Origin: Cupriavidus basilensis
GTDB taxonomy: Bacteria; Pseudomonadota; Gammaproteobacteria; Burkholderiales; Burkholderiaceae
Direction: 5' to 3'
Assembly: GCF_000832305.1 (NCBI RefSeq)
Contig: NZ_CP010536.1
Coordinates: 2,790,001-2,854,000, forward strand
DNA length: 64,000 bases
Below the pieces are notes generated by a model. That model was not told where the DNA came from. It did not search any database and was given only the letters and a program-made list of their open reading frames with translations. Shown one piece after another: positions 1 through 8,946 of this stretch (positions within the stretch are counted from its first letter, which is position 1; every line of letters starts with the position of its first letter). The translations under genes were made by a program, and so were the position numbers.

Positions 1-56
1 CCCAGCACCAGCATCAGGTGCGAGAGAAAATCCAGAAAGGGTCGTCGTTCTACCAT
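1..56 (-). CDS. ugpE: sn-glycerol-3-phosphate ABC transporter permease UgpE (N-terminal fragment)
   Basis: Only the first 18 complete codons are in the window; they read MVERRPFLDFLSHLMLVL and run off the left edge. This hydrophobic start fits the first membrane segment of UgpE, the second inner-membrane permease of the UgpBAEC importer. The start lies 12 bases beyond the ugpA stop codon, so the two genes are almost certainly co-transcribed. The identification rests mainly on position after ugpB and ugpA, because so little sequence is visible. Confidence 0.75.
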   Translation of the reverse strand, partial: MVERRPFLDFLSHLMLVL

Positions 57-68
57 TTTGCCAATCCT

Positions 69-950
69 TCAGTACTGCACCTTGCGTTCCACGTAGCGGA
101 ACTGCACCACCGTGAGAACAATCACGATCCCCATCAGCACAACCGACTGCGCGGCCGAGCCGCCGATATCGAGTCCCCGGAAGCCATCCTGGTAGACCTT
201 GTAGACCAGCGTATTGGTCGCGTTGACGGGGCCGCCATGGGTCACCGCGTCGATAATGGCAAAGGTGTCGAAGAAGGCGTACACCACATTGATCACCATC
301 AGGAAGAACGTGGTCGGCGACAGTAACGGGAATATGATCGACCAGAACCGGCGCCAAGGCCCCGCGCCATCGATGGCGGCGGCCTCGATCAGCGATTTAG
401 GGATGCTCTGCAAGCCGGCCAGGAAGAACAGGAAGTTGTAGCTGATCTGCTTCCACGCGGCAATCAGCACCACGAGCAGCATGGCCTGGTTGCTATTGAG
501 CAAGAAGTTCCAGTCCACACCGAACCGATGCAGCGCGTAGGACACCACGCCCAGCGTCGGGTTGAACATGAACATCCACAGCACGCCCGCCACCGCCGGC
601 GCCACGGCATACGGCCAGATCAGCAGCATCTTGTAGCCACTGGCGCCCCGCACCACGCGATCGGCGAAGTAGGCAAGCATCAGCGAGACCGTCAGCCCGA
701 CCAGCGTCACCCCGACGGCGAACACGCCCGTGACGCGAAACGCATTCAGGTACTGCGCATCACTGAACAGATCGCGAAAGTTCTCCAGGCCGACGAACTG
801 GAGATCAATACCGAAGGCATCCTGCCGCAGCACAGACTGGTACAGCGCCTGTCCGGCCGGCCAAAAAAAGAAGATCAGCGTCACCGCCATCTGCGGTAGC
901 ACCAGCAGATAAGGCAACCATGAAGATCGGAATACGACCCGTTTTTCCAT
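69..950 (-). CDS. ugpA: sn-glycerol-3-phosphate ABC transporter permease UgpA
   Basis: A 293-residue integral membrane protein of the MalF/UgpA permease family. Hydrophobic segments alternate with short loops. Near residues 187-205 is an [20 protein letters not shown] stretch, the EAA loop that docks on the ATPase subunit. With UgpE it forms the channel that imports glycerol-3-phosphate and glycerophosphodiesters delivered by UgpB. A GTG codon lies directly before the ATG used here, so the true start could be one codon earlier. The gene follows ugpB after 124 bases that hold a small hairpin, and is followed closely by ugpE. Confidence 0.9.
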   Translation of the reverse strand: MEKRVVFRSSWLPYLLVLPQMAVTLIFFFWPAGQALYQSVLRQDAFGIDLQFVGLENFRDLFSDAQYLNAFRVTGVFAVGVTLVGLTVSLMLAYFADRVVRGASGYKMLLIWPYAVAPAVAGVLWMFMFNPTLGVVSYALHRFGVDWNFLLNSNQAMLLVVLIAAWKQISYNFLFFLAGLQSIPKSLIEAAAIDGAGPWRRFWSIIFPLLSPTTFFLMVINVVYAFFDTFAIIDAVTHGGPVNATNTLVYKVYQDGFRGLDIGGSAAQSVVLMGIVIVLTVVQFRYVERKVQY

Positions 951-1028
951 CACGCATCCAAGCCACCGCTATGCGCGGCGCGTCATCAATCATAGCTAGT
1001 GCGGCGAAGTTGCCGCACAAACCAAAGA

Positions 1029-1045
1029 CGGAGGCAAAGCCTCCG
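1029..1045 (-). terminator. Small hairpin between ugpB and ugpA
   Basis: A 7-base-pair perfect stem (CGGAGGC / GCCTCCG) with a 3-base loop lies between ugpB and ugpA. On the minus strand it is followed by the moderately T-rich TCTTTGGTTTG. It could be a weak terminator or an mRNA 3'-end stabiliser keeping the binding protein more abundant than the permeases, as is common in binding-protein operons. The role is inferred; the structure is seen. Confidence 0.45.
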
Positions 1046-1074
1046 CCTCCCAAACACACAAGAAGCCGCAGCGC

Positions 1075-2391
1075 TTATTCGCGGACCGTCTTCTGGAAAC
1101 GCTCCAGCAATTCATTGCCGCGCGCAACCGCCGAATCCAGTGCCTCCTTAGGCTGCTTCTTGCCGGTCCACACCGCTTCGAGCTCTTCGTCGATCACCGT
1201 ACGGATCTGCGGGAAGTTGCCCAGGCGAATGCCTCGCGACTTGTCGGTGGTCTTGACGATCATCTGCTTGACCGCCACGTCCGCGCCGGGGTTCTTCTCA
1301 TAGAAGCCCGATTTCTTGGTGAGTTCGTAGGCTGCCGTCGTCACCGGCAGGTAGCCGGTCGACTGGTGCCAGTCGGCCTGCACCTCGGGGCGTGACAGGT
1401 AGGTGAAGAACTTGGCTACGCCCTTGTACTCCTCGGCCTTCTTGCCGCCCATCACCCACAACGAAGCGCCGCCGATGATGGTGTTTTGCGGAGCGCCCGG
1501 CACGCCTTGCTCGTAGGGCAGCTGCGCCACGGTGAAGTCGAACTTGGCGTTCTTGCGGATATTCGCCAGCGCCGCCGAGGAACCGGTCAGCATCGCGCAC
1601 TGGCCGGCAATAAACTTCGCCTTCGGCTCGTCCTTGCGGCCGCCATAGACAAAGTAGCCCTTCTGCTGCATGTCGAGCAGGTTGGCAATATGCTTGACGT
1701 GCAGCGGCGAATTGAACACCAGGCGCGCGCCCGTGCCACCGAAGCCATTGTTCTCGGTGGCGAACAGGACGTTGTGCCAGGCCGAGAAGCTCTCCAGCTG
1801 CACCCACGACTGCCAGTCGGTGGTGTAACCGCAAGAGATGCCGGCAGCCTTGAGCTTGGCGGAATCGGTGGCCACCTCTTGCCAGGTCACGGGCGGCTTG
1901 TTCGGATCCAGGCCGGCCTTCTTGAAGGCGTCCTTGTTGTAGTACATCACCGTGGTGGAGCTATTGAACGGGAACGACAGCATCTCACCCTTGTTCGAGG
2001 TGTAGTAGCCAGCCACCGCCGGGATGTACATCTTGGCGTCGAACTTCTCGCCAGCGTCCTTCATGACCGTCGCCACCGGCTTGATGGCACCCTTGGCGCT
2101 CATCATGGTAGCCGTGCCCACCTCGAATACCTGCAGGATCGCCGGCGCGTTGCCCGAGCGGAAGGCAGCGATGCCCGCGGCCAGCGACTCGTCGTACTGG
2201 CCCTTGTAGATCGGTACGATCTTGTAGTCGGACTGGCTGGCATTGAACTGCGTGGCGATGGCGTTCACCTTCTCGTTGAGCGCACCTTCCATCGAATGCC
2301 ACCACTGGATCTCGACGGCGGCATTGGCCGATCCTGCGCCGGTCAGCATGGCGAAGGCGGCCAGGGTCAACGCGGTACGTTTTACGGTCAT
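1075..2391 (-). CDS. ugpB: sn-glycerol-3-phosphate-binding periplasmic protein UgpB
   Basis: A 438-residue family-1 extracellular solute-binding protein that captures glycerol-3-phosphate in the periplasm for UgpAE(C). The chosen start gives a classic signal peptide ([24 protein letters not shown], cleavage after ANA) and the mature protein begins [11 protein letters not shown], typical of UgpB. An AGGAG ribosome site lies just upstream of this ATG, whereas the longer open frame begins with unrelated residues. First gene of the ugp operon. A Pho-box-like sequence about 120 bases upstream suggests control by phosphate starvation, as known for ugp in E. coli. Confidence 0.93.
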   Translation of the reverse strand: MTVKRTALTLAAFAMLTGAGSANAAVEIQWWHSMEGALNEKVNAIATQFNASQSDYKIVPIYKGQYDESLAAGIAAFRSGNAPAILQVFEVGTATMMSAKGAIKPVATVMKDAGEKFDAKMYIPAVAGYYTSNKGEMLSFPFNSSTTVMYYNKDAFKKAGLDPNKPPVTWQEVATDSAKLKAAGISCGYTTDWQSWVQLESFSAWHNVLFATENNGFGGTGARLVFNSPLHVKHIANLLDMQQKGYFVYGGRKDEPKAKFIAGQCAMLTGSSAALANIRKNAKFDFTVAQLPYEQGVPGAPQNTIIGGASLWVMGGKKAEEYKGVAKFFTYLSRPEVQADWHQSTGYLPVTTAAYELTKKSGFYEKNPGADVAVKQMIVKTTDKSRGIRLGNFPQIRTVIDEELEAVWTGKKQPKEALDSAVARGNELLERFQKTVRE

Positions 2392-2511
2392 GGAAATTTC
2401 TCCTGTTCTATCTTGTGGCATTGGACAAAAATCGTCCGACTGTATGCACTTTTTGTGACAAGCGGATGTTACTCCGCCTTGTTGGATTGGAAAACCGGGC
2501 ATTTCTACTAA

Positions 2512-2551
2512 ATTACAATAATATGACAACGATTTATCGGCAGCTTGACAG
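2512..2551 (-). promoter_or_regulatory. Pho-box-like repeat upstream of ugpB
   Basis: Read on the minus strand toward ugpB, positions 2529-2512 are TTGTCAT-ATTA-TTGTAAT. Against the PhoB consensus CTGTCAT-N4-CTGTCAY the heptamers match 6/7 and 5/7 with the correct 4-base linker. A further CTGTCAA at 2551-2545 lies in phase (two 11-base periods upstream). PhoB control of ugp is established in enterobacteria; its use here is inferred from the match. The element overlaps the region just upstream of the divergent HAD gene. Confidence 0.6.
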
Positions 2552-2553
2552 GG

Positions 2554-2559
2554 TAGAAT
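2554..2559 (+). promoter_or_regulatory. -10 box of the HAD phosphatase gene
   Basis: TAGAAT ends 8 bases before the chosen ATG at 2568, so transcription would begin at or within a base or two of the start codon. The -35 region is poor. No Shine-Dalgarno sequence sits at normal distance, which agrees with a leaderless message. Confidence 0.45.
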
Positions 2560-2567
2560 CTCGCGCC

Positions 2568-3359
2568 ATGCAAGCCATTCAAAGCCTTCCCGCCCCGGCG
2601 CTGCGCCGGATTCGCGGCGTACTGACCGATATCGACGGCACCATCACCACCGACGGCAGGCTGCCGGCGGCCACCTACATGGCGCTCGACCGCCTCAAGG
2701 CAGCCGGGCTGCACGTGATCCCGGTCACGGGACGCTGCATCGCCTGGGCCGAGATCCTGACGCGGCTATGGCCGGTGGACGCCATCATCGGCGAAAACGG
2801 CGCCTTCTACTCCCACCTGCGCGCGGGCAAGCTGGTGACCCGTTACCTGGACGACGCTGCCACCCGGGCCGACAACCTGGCTCGCATCCACGCGCTTGGC
2901 AAACGCATCGTGCAAGAGGTGCCAGGCTGCGCGCTGGCCTCGGACCAGGCCTGGCACGCCGCCGACCTGGCCGTCGACCACGCCGAGGACGTCGCCCCCC
3001 TGCCGCCCACAGCGGTCGAGCGCATCGCCGGGCTGATGCGGCAAGCCGGCATGACCGCCACGGTCTCGTCCATTCACGTCAATGGCTGGTTCGGTGATCA
3101 CGACAAACTCAGCATGAGCCGTTTGTGCGCCGCGGAATTACTGGGCGCCGACCTGGATGCCGAGCGGGAGGAATGGCTGTTTATCGGCGACTCAGCGAAC
3201 GACGCCAGCATGTTTGCGCATTTCCCGCTGTCGGTCGGGGTCGCCAACATCCGCGACATCCTGCCGCAGCTGCCGGCCAAGCCGGCCTATATCACCGAGG
3301 CGGCCTGCGGCGAGGGCTTTGCGGAAATGGCTGAACTTCTGCTGGCCGCGCGCGGCTGA
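2568..3359 (+). CDS. HAD-superfamily phosphatase (Cof/SPP-like, subclass IIB)
   Basis: A 263-residue HAD hydrolase. Motif I is LTDIDGT with catalytic aspartates D21 and D23. Motif II is the VTG of PVTGRC, and motif IV is the [12 protein letters not shown] block near residue 207. The C2B-type cap between them resembles sugar-phosphate or mannosyl-3-phosphoglycerate phosphatases, so a phosphorylated sugar or polyol is the likely substrate, but it cannot be fixed from sequence. The start at 2568 was preferred because HAD motif I normally lies about 20 residues from the N-terminus; an upstream in-frame ATG at 2523 would overlap the Pho-like element. Diverges from ugpB, which hints at a link to phosphorylated glycerol compounds, though this is only context. 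Confidence 0.8.
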   Translation: MQAIQSLPAPALRRIRGVLTDIDGTITTDGRLPAATYMALDRLKAAGLHVIPVTGRCIAWAEILTRLWPVDAIIGENGAFYSHLRAGKLVTRYLDDAATRADNLARIHALGKRIVQEVPGCALASDQAWHAADLAVDHAEDVAPLPPTAVERIAGLMRQAGMTATVSSIHVNGWFGDHDKLSMSRLCAAELLGADLDAEREEWLFIGDSANDASMFAHFPLSVGVANIRDILPQLPAKPAYITEAACGEGFAEMAELLLAARG

Positions 3360-3373
3360 ACTGGCAACGGCGT

Positions 3374-3425
3374 GCAGCGCATAAAAAAACAGCCGGGCAA
3401 GCCCGGCTGTTTTTTTATGCGCTGC
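3374..3425. terminator. Perfect 52-base palindromic bidirectional terminator
   Basis: Two 25-base arms (3374-3398 and 3401-3425) are exact reverse complements around a 2-base AA centre. The arms contain a GC-rich core AGCCGGGC flanked by A7 and T7 tracts and then outer GC bases. It sits between the convergent ends of the HAD gene and ntrC and should terminate from both sides. On the ntrC side the loop would read CUUG, a known stable tetraloop. Confidence 0.93.
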
Positions 3426-3445
3426 AATTACGGCCATGACCCGAT

Positions 3446-4990
3446 TCAATCGAAGCCCAGCTCCTGCAGCTTGCGCGTGATGGTATTGCGGCCAATGCCC
3501 AGGCGCGTGGCCGCCTCGACGCGGCGCCCGCGGGTAACGCCCAGCGCAGCCTCCAGCACCGCCTTCTCGAAACGCCGCGTCAGTGCGTCCATGACTTCCG
3601 GCTGGCCGGACTCCAGCATGGCGCGAGCTTCCCCCGCCAGCAGGTGCTCCCAGCCCGCCAGCACGCTGGCCGCAGCCGAGCGGCCAGCGTAAGCCAGCGC
3701 GGTATCGGGCTCCCCGCCCAGGGTGGTAGGCGCGGCGCCGTAGTCGACGGCGTCATGGCCGTCGGCTTCGTCCGTCCTGCCCTCTGCCCGGAACTCCGCC
3801 TGGCGCGCCGCACCGGCACCGCCGCCCGGCGCCGTACCGGTGCCGATCATCTCGGCTGGCATGTCCTTGACCTCGATGGTCTGCGCAGGCGCCATCACGG
3901 TCAGCCAGTTACACAGGTTCTCCAGCTGACGCACGTTGCCAGGGAACGGCAGTGTGCTGACATAGGCCAGGGCCTCGTCCGACATGCGCTTGGGCTCCAC
4001 GCCCAGTTCCTTGGCACTCTTCTGCAGGAAATGACGCGCCAGCAGCGTGATGTCTTCCGGCCGTTCGCGCAGCGGCGGCAAGCGCAGGCGGATCACGTTG
4101 AGGCGGTGGAACAAGTCCTCGCGGAACAGCCCTTCCTTGACACGCGTTTCCAGGTTCTGGTGGGTGGCTGCAATCACGCGCACGTTGGCGCGCAACGGGT
4201 TGTGGCCACCCACGCGGTAGAAGTTGCCATCCGACAGCACACGCAGCAGGCGCGTTTGCAGGTCGAACGGCATGTCGCCGATTTCGTCGAGGAACAGCGT
4301 ACCGCCCTCGGCCTGCTCGAAGCGGCCGCGGCGCATGGTCTGCGCGCCGGTAAACGCCCCGCGCTCATGGCCGAACAGTTCCGACTCCAGCAGGTCCTTC
4401 GGAATGGCTGCGGTATTGAGAGCGATAAAGGGCCCGTTGGCGCGCGGGCTATGCTTGTGCAGCGCCTGCGCCACCAGTTCCTTGCCGGTACCGGACTCGC
4501 CGGTGATCAGCACTGTCACGTTCGATTGCGACAGGCGGCCGATGGCGCGGAACACGTCCTGCATGGCCGGCGCCTGGCCGAGGATTTCGGGCGCGTCGAC
4601 CAGGCGGTCTTCGAGCTCCTCCTCGCGCAGGCTTTCCTGCAGCGCGCGGCGAATCAGTTCGACCGCCTTATCCACATCGAAGGGCTTGGCCAAGTACTCG
4701 AAGGCACCACCCTGGAAGGCCGCTACCGCGCTATCCAGGTCGGAGTATGCCGTCATCACGATGACTGGCAGCCCCGGATGCCGCGCCTTGAGCGCTTGCA
4801 GCAGGTCCAGGCCCGAGCCACCCGGCATGCGGATATCGGAGATCAGGACCTGTGGTTCGTCGTCTTCCAGCGCGGCCAGTACGTCACGCACGTTGGTGAA
4901 GCTGCGTGAGAGCAGGCTTTCGCGGGCGAGGGCCTTCTCAAGAACCCAGCGGATTGATTGATCGTCGTCGACTATCCAGATCGGCTTCAT
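3446..4990 (-). CDS. ntrC: Nitrogen regulation response regulator NtrC (GlnG)
   Basis: A 514-residue sigma-54 activator. The N-terminal receiver domain carries the phosphorylation site D52 (VLISDIRMPG). The AAA+ domain has Walker A GESGTGKE and the sigma-54 contact loop GAFTGA, and the C-terminus is a Fis-type helix-turn-helix ending RNTITRKLQELGFD. Phosphorylated by NtrB when glutamine is low, it activates glnA and other nitrogen genes. The start MKPIWIVDDD was chosen over an ORF nine codons longer because it matches the NtrC N-terminus. The linker between the AAA+ and Fis domains (about residues 385-460) is long and Gly/Ala-rich. It follows ntrB in the same direction. Confidence 0.95.
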   Translation of the reverse strand: MKPIWIVDDDQSIRWVLEKALARESLLSRSFTNVRDVLAALEDDEPQVLISDIRMPGGSGLDLLQALKARHPGLPVIVMTAYSDLDSAVAAFQGGAFEYLAKPFDVDKAVELIRRALQESLREEELEDRLVDAPEILGQAPAMQDVFRAIGRLSQSNVTVLITGESGTGKELVAQALHKHSPRANGPFIALNTAAIPKDLLESELFGHERGAFTGAQTMRRGRFEQAEGGTLFLDEIGDMPFDLQTRLLRVLSDGNFYRVGGHNPLRANVRVIAATHQNLETRVKEGLFREDLFHRLNVIRLRLPPLRERPEDITLLARHFLQKSAKELGVEPKRMSDEALAYVSTLPFPGNVRQLENLCNWLTVMAPAQTIEVKDMPAEMIGTGTAPGGGAGAARQAEFRAEGRTDEADGHDAVDYGAAPTTLGGEPDTALAYAGRSAAASVLAGWEHLLAGEARAMLESGQPEVMDALTRRFEKAVLEAALGVTRGRRVEAATRLGIGRNTITRKLQELGFD

Positions 4991-5105
4991 GTGCGTCGCT
5001 TGTCTGCTCGGTGTCATTTGGTCTTCCGCGAACCTGGCCGCACACTGCCGGCAAGCCGGTCGGCAGCAATCATTGGGGCAGTTCCAATTGCTGTCGCCGA
5101 TGCGA

Positions 5106-6257
5106 TCAATGCAGGGGCAGCAGGATACGGAAGTCGGTACAGCCCGGCCGGCTCTCGCATTCGATCAAGCCCTCGTGCTGCTGCACGAAGGTTTGAGCGA
5201 GTGTGAGACCGAGGCCGCTACCGCCATCCCTGCCCGACACCAGCGGGTAGAAGATGCGTTCGCGGATATCCTCGGGGATGCCCGGACCGTTATCAATGAC
5301 ATGCAAGTCCAATGCCAGCTTGAATAATCGCTTCGCTATGGTTACCTGGCGGGCCACACGGGTGCGCAGGATGATCTGCGCATCGCCCCGTGCGACGCGC
5401 TCCGCGAGTGCCTGGGCAGCGTTGTGGACGATGTTGAGCACGGCCTGGATCAACTGCTCCATGTCGCCGCGCAGGTCGGGCAGGCTCGCGTCGTAGTCGC
5501 GCACGATATCCAGCCCGGAGGGGAATTCGGCCAGCACCACCGAGCGCACGCGCTCCAGCACCTCGTGGATATTGAGGTCGGACACGATGTGCGGATGGCG
5601 ATGCGGCTCCAGCAGGCGGTCCACCAGCGTCTGCAGGCGGTCCGACTCCTTGATGATGACCTGGGTGTACTCCCGCAGCGAACGGTCAGGCAACTCGAAC
5701 TCGAGCAATTGCGCCGCGCCTCGGATGCCGCCCAGCGGGTTCTTGATCTCATGCGCCAGATTGCGGATGAGCTCCTTGTTGGCCGAGGTCAGGTCGAGGA
5801 TGCGCTCCTCGCGATCGCTGCGGACCTTTTGCTCGTTGGGCAGCACTTCCACCAGTACCGTGTCGGCCGTGGCATCCAGCGCGCCGATCACCACGTGCGC
5901 GTGCATCGGCTCCTGCAGGGGCGGATGCAGTACCACATCCTGCCGGCGCGCGTCGAACTGCCGCGAAATCACGGTCTCGATCATGCTGCCGAGCTCTTCC
6001 GAAGCGCCGAACAGGTCTGCCAGCGACAGCTCCACCATGGCTTTGCGCGACACCGCGAAGCTGGCCTCGGCGGCGGGATTGGCGTAGACGATGCGCAGGC
6101 CGGGCTGGCGCACCAGCAACACCGGGTTGGCGACCACGTCCAGCCCCTGGTGGTAGGACACATCGCCCAATGGCAGCACCATGGCTTCAGCCTCGGCCGA
6201 CGTGCCAGCCCCGGCCGAAGCCACCTTGCGCGAGACGCTGCGAATCAGGCGACGCAT
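5106..6257 (-). CDS. ntrB: Nitrogen regulation sensor histidine kinase NtrB (GlnL)
   Basis: A 383-residue cytoplasmic kinase without membrane segments, as usual for NtrB. An N-terminal PAS-like region (about residues 35-130) precedes the H-box RNLAHEIKNPLGGIRGA with phospho-acceptor H169. The ATP-binding domain has the N-box region, DNGPGIP and GGSGLGL. It phosphorylates or dephosphorylates NtrC under control of PII. The first 30 residues are rich in Arg, Ser and Ala. Only a few bases separate it from the upstream DUF4124 gene, and 115 bases from ntrC, so the three genes probably share a transcript. Confidence 0.95.
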   Translation of the reverse strand: MRRLIRSVSRKVASAGAGTSAEAEAMVLPLGDVSYHQGLDVVANPVLLVRQPGLRIVYANPAAEASFAVSRKAMVELSLADLFGASEELGSMIETVISRQFDARRQDVVLHPPLQEPMHAHVVIGALDATADTVLVEVLPNEQKVRSDREERILDLTSANKELIRNLAHEIKNPLGGIRGAAQLLEFELPDRSLREYTQVIIKESDRLQTLVDRLLEPHRHPHIVSDLNIHEVLERVRSVVLAEFPSGLDIVRDYDASLPDLRGDMEQLIQAVLNIVHNAAQALAERVARGDAQIILRTRVARQVTIAKRLFKLALDLHVIDNGPGIPEDIRERIFYPLVSGRDGGSGLGLTLAQTFVQQHEGLIECESRPGCTDFRILLPLH

Positions 6258-6261
6258 AATG

Positions 6262-6786
6262 CTAGTCCTTCAAATTGGAGAGTTCGCGCCGCAGCGAAGC
6301 GGCATTGGCCTCGCCACGCGCGATGTCGTCGCGCAACGTGGCGGTGCGGTCGAGGTACTTCTGGTAGTTACGTTCATTGCCCTGGCGCTCGGGCTGGCCG
6401 TTGTTGAACTCGGCGCGCAGCGCGGCCAGCTTGGCCTCCTCGCTTTGCAGCTCCTGCTCAAGCACCGCGCGGCGCTCGCCATCGCGGCTTTTCTGGGTAG
6501 CACTGTCGACGCGCGGAAACGCGGTGGGCGCAGTCGTGGGCCCGGCACCCTTGCCTGCCGAAGGGGTGCTCACGCGCCCGCCCGGCACCGTCGTGACTTC
6601 CGGCAGGCTGAGCCGCTTGCAGCCCTTGCCGCCGTTGCCATTGCGGTATTCAGGCACGCCGTTGGGGCCAGCGCAGACGTAGATATCCGACTGCGCCGGG
6701 GCCGGCCGGCTCCAGCACACCAGCACAAGCGCCAGCATGGCGCAGGCAGCCGCCGATACGTGCACGGGGGCACCGAACCGGTGCAT
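6262..6786 (-). CDS. DUF4124 domain protein, exported, with coiled-coil tail
   Basis: About 174 residues from the chosen ATG. This start gives a signal peptide ending PAPAQ; an ATG 15 codons further upstream (6831) is also open. After the signal peptide, SDIYVCAGPNGVPEYRN is a DUF4124 pattern (a short beta-rich region with Y, a pair of Cys and a conserved tail), and residues about 100-170 form a charged heptad-like coiled coil. Function is unknown; such proteins sit in the periplasm or envelope of beta- and gamma-proteobacteria. It lies between glnA and ntrB, an arrangement recurring in this family, so it may be expressed with the nitrogen regulators without being part of them. Confidence 0.75.
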   Translation of the reverse strand: MHRFGAPVHVSAAACAMLALVLVCWSRPAPAQSDIYVCAGPNGVPEYRNGNGGKGCKRLSLPEVTTVPGGRVSTPSAGKGAGPTTAPTAFPRVDSATQKSRDGERRAVLEQELQSEEAKLAALRAEFNNGQPERQGNERNYQKYLDRTATLRDDIARGEANAASLRRELSNLKD

Positions 6787-6881
6787 CGGTCCAAGCGAGG
6801 AAAGCGGGAATTCGAGCGCGTCCATTGACATCAGCAGGGATGGTGGGAAAGGAGTCCCATTCTAGCGATCAAACCGGCGAA

Positions 6882-6914
6882 CAAAACAAAAAGGGACAGC
6901 CGAGGCCGCCCCTT
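6882..6914 (-). terminator. Terminator after glnA
   Basis: On the minus strand, AAGGGGCGGCC-TC-GGCTGTCCCTT can form an 11-pair stem with two G-U pairs, followed by TTTGTTTTG. It lies 45 bases beyond the glnA stop and before the DUF4124 gene, so strong glnA transcription would mostly end here, with read-through or a second promoter supplying ntrBC. Confidence 0.7.
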
Positions 6915-6958
6915 CCTGGTGCAACTGTTGCCCGGTCACAACCTGGCAACGCCCCGCC

Positions 6959-8374
6959 TTACAGCGAGTAGTACATATCGAACTCGATCGGGTGCGTGGT
7001 CATGCGGAAGCGGGTCACTTCTTCCATCTTCAGCTCGATGTAGGCATCGATCATGGAGTTGGAGAAGACGCCGCCGCGCGTCAGGAACTCGCGGTCGTTG
7101 TCGAGGTATTCCAGGGCCTGGTCGAGGCTGGAGCACACGGTCGGGATCTTTGCATCCTCTTCCGGCGGCAAGTCGTACAGGTTCTTGTCGGCGGCTTCGC
7201 CCGGGTGGATCTTGTTTTGCACGCCGTCCAGGCCAGCCATCAGCAGCGCCGAGAAGCCCAGGTACGGGTTCATCAGCGGATCCGGGAAGCGGGTCTCGAT
7301 ACGACGGCCCTTCGGGTTGGCAACGTACGGAATACGGATCGATGCCGAACGGTTGCGAGCCGAGTAAGCCAGCTTGACCGGTGCTTCGAAGCCCGGCACC
7401 AGACGCTTGTACGAGTTCGTGCCCGGGTTGGTCAGGGCGTTCAGCGCGCGAGCGTGCTTGATGATGCCGCCGATGTAGTACAGCGCGAATTCCGACAGGC
7501 CAGCGTAGCCGTTGCCTGCGAACAGGTTCTGGCCATCCTTCCACACGGACTGGTGCACGTGCATGCCCGAACCGTTGTCGCCAACGACCGGCTTCGGCAT
7601 GAAGGTAGCGGTCTTGCCGTAGGTGTGGGCAACGTTCTGGATCACGTACTTTTGCAGCTGCGTCCAGTCGGCGCGCTGCACCAGCGTGCTGAACTTGGTG
7701 CCGATTTCGTTCTGGCCCTGGCCAGCCACTTCGTGGTGGTGAACTTCCACGGGGATGCCCAGCGATTCCAGGATCAGGCACATTTCCGAACGGATGTCCT
7801 GGAAGGTGTCGATCGGGGCAACCGGGAAGTAGCCGCCCTTCTTGCCCGGACGGTGGCCGCTGTTGCCGTGTTCGAACTCCTTGCCCGACGACCACGGTGC
7901 TTCTTCCGAGTGGATCTTGACGGAGCAACCCTGCATGTCAATGTTCCAGGTCACGCCGTCGAAGATGAAGAACTCGGGTTCCGGGCCGAAGAAGGCGGTG
8001 TCGCCCAGACCGGTGCTCTTCAGGTAAGCCTCGGCGCGCTTGGCGATGGAACGCGGATCGCGGTCGTAGCCCTTGCCATCCGACGGCTCAACCACGTCGC
8101 AGGTCAGGATCAGGGTCGGTTCTTCGTAAAACGGATCGACGTTAGCGGTATTCGGATCCGGCATCAGCAGCATGTCCGAAGCCTCGATACCCTTCCAGCC
8201 GGCGATCGACGAGCCGTCGAAAGCGTGGCCGCTCTCAAACTTGTCTTCATCGAAGTGCGACACGGGTACCGACACGTGCTGCTCTTTGCCTTTGGTATCG
8301 GTGAAACGGAAGTCGACGAACTTGACGTCGTTTTCCTTCACCAGCTTCATCACATCTGCAACGCTGTGGGCCAT
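6959..8374 (-). CDS. glnA: Glutamine synthetase, type I
   Basis: A 471-residue GSI enzyme that makes glutamine from glutamate, ammonia and ATP in the cytoplasm as a dodecamer. Visible family blocks include [17 protein letters not shown] near the N-terminus, PEPEFFIFD, the GMHVHQS ATP-binding region and [13 protein letters not shown]. The adenylylation site NLYDLPPEE is present with Y400, showing the GSI-beta form controlled by GlnE. Length matches the family. Upstream is a sigma-54 promoter with NtrC-like sites and downstream are ntrB and ntrC. Confidence 0.98.
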   Translation of the reverse strand: MAHSVADVMKLVKENDVKFVDFRFTDTKGKEQHVSVPVSHFDEDKFESGHAFDGSSIAGWKGIEASDMLLMPDPNTANVDPFYEEPTLILTCDVVEPSDGKGYDRDPRSIAKRAEAYLKSTGLGDTAFFGPEPEFFIFDGVTWNIDMQGCSVKIHSEEAPWSSGKEFEHGNSGHRPGKKGGYFPVAPIDTFQDIRSEMCLILESLGIPVEVHHHEVAGQGQNEIGTKFSTLVQRADWTQLQKYVIQNVAHTYGKTATFMPKPVVGDNGSGMHVHQSVWKDGQNLFAGNGYAGLSEFALYYIGGIIKHARALNALTNPGTNSYKRLVPGFEAPVKLAYSARNRSASIRIPYVANPKGRRIETRFPDPLMNPYLGFSALLMAGLDGVQNKIHPGEAADKNLYDLPPEEDAKIPTVCSSLDQALEYLDNDREFLTRGGVFSNSMIDAYIELKMEEVTRFRMTTHPIEFDMYYSL

Positions 8375-8497
8375 GCCTATCTCCTGGAAATTCGGCTGAA
8401 TCTAGAAAAGCCATTCTTGCGTCGATCTGCGCTGTGCAACGCATCAAAGACGTTTGCATCAATACAAAGATCGGCCACGAAAGGGACGAGGAATGTT

Positions 8498-8514
8498 AGC
8501 AGAAAGCATGCCAA
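8498..8514 (-). promoter_or_regulatory. Sigma-54 promoter of glnA
   Basis: The minus strand reads TTGGCATGCTTTCTGCT. The invariant GG (-24) and GC (-12) are exactly 10 bases apart, and the flanks match YTGGCACG-N4-TTGCW in most places. It lies about 125 bases upstream of the glnA start codon. Confidence 0.8.
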
Positions 8515-8708
8515 GGCAACCCCCTAGTTACCCCTGCGTTCCCGAAAAAAGTGCAGCCAGACGACGCGATACGGGGGCCCAGGCGCGTTTCGGGTGCCGC
8601 ATATGGCATACGCATAAATCCGTTCGGCATCCGCCTCATTCCGGGAACGCCAGCAACCCTCCCCGGCCTGCGCGAAAATCACCAACTTTGTGCATGAGCG
8701 CGTCACAT

Positions 8709-8754
8709 TGCTCTATTTTGGTGCCTAAGCACCAGATTGGAACAATTTGGTGCA
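8709..8754 (-). promoter_or_regulatory. Cluster of three NtrC-like enhancer sites
   Basis: Compared with the NtrC consensus TGCACC-N5-GGTGCA, 8738-8754 matches 10 of 12 positions, and 8709-8725 and 8728-8744 match 9 of 12 each. All share the GGTGC or GCACC core. They lie roughly 200-250 bases upstream of the sigma-54 promoter, normal for an enhancer that loops to the polymerase. Binding is inferred from the match. Confidence 0.6.
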
Positions 8755-8946
8755 AACCGAGCGCCGTTGCCTGCTTGCGGTGCAAGATCCTGCTACCAAC
8801 ATGCCGGCGGTGCGCGACCAAGCTGGCGTAACCGATGCCGCTAGCCGCCGTTCGCGGCCAACAGCCGCCGGCGAGCACGTCCGGCACGCTAGAATAGCCG
8901 GCAGCCTCCGCCAGATGCCATTTCACCCACCGATTTTGTCACCCAG

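Larger units (their letters stand above)
8375..8946. other. 572-base intergenic region between glnA and the rhodanese gene
   Basis: No gene is supported here. The glnA-proximal part holds a sigma-54 promoter (8498-8514) and the far part three NtrC-like sites (8709-8754); these are listed separately. A TAGAAT at 8890-8895 may be the -10 box for the plus-strand rhodanese gene. The middle stretch (8520-8700) shows nothing I can assign. Confidence 0.7.
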
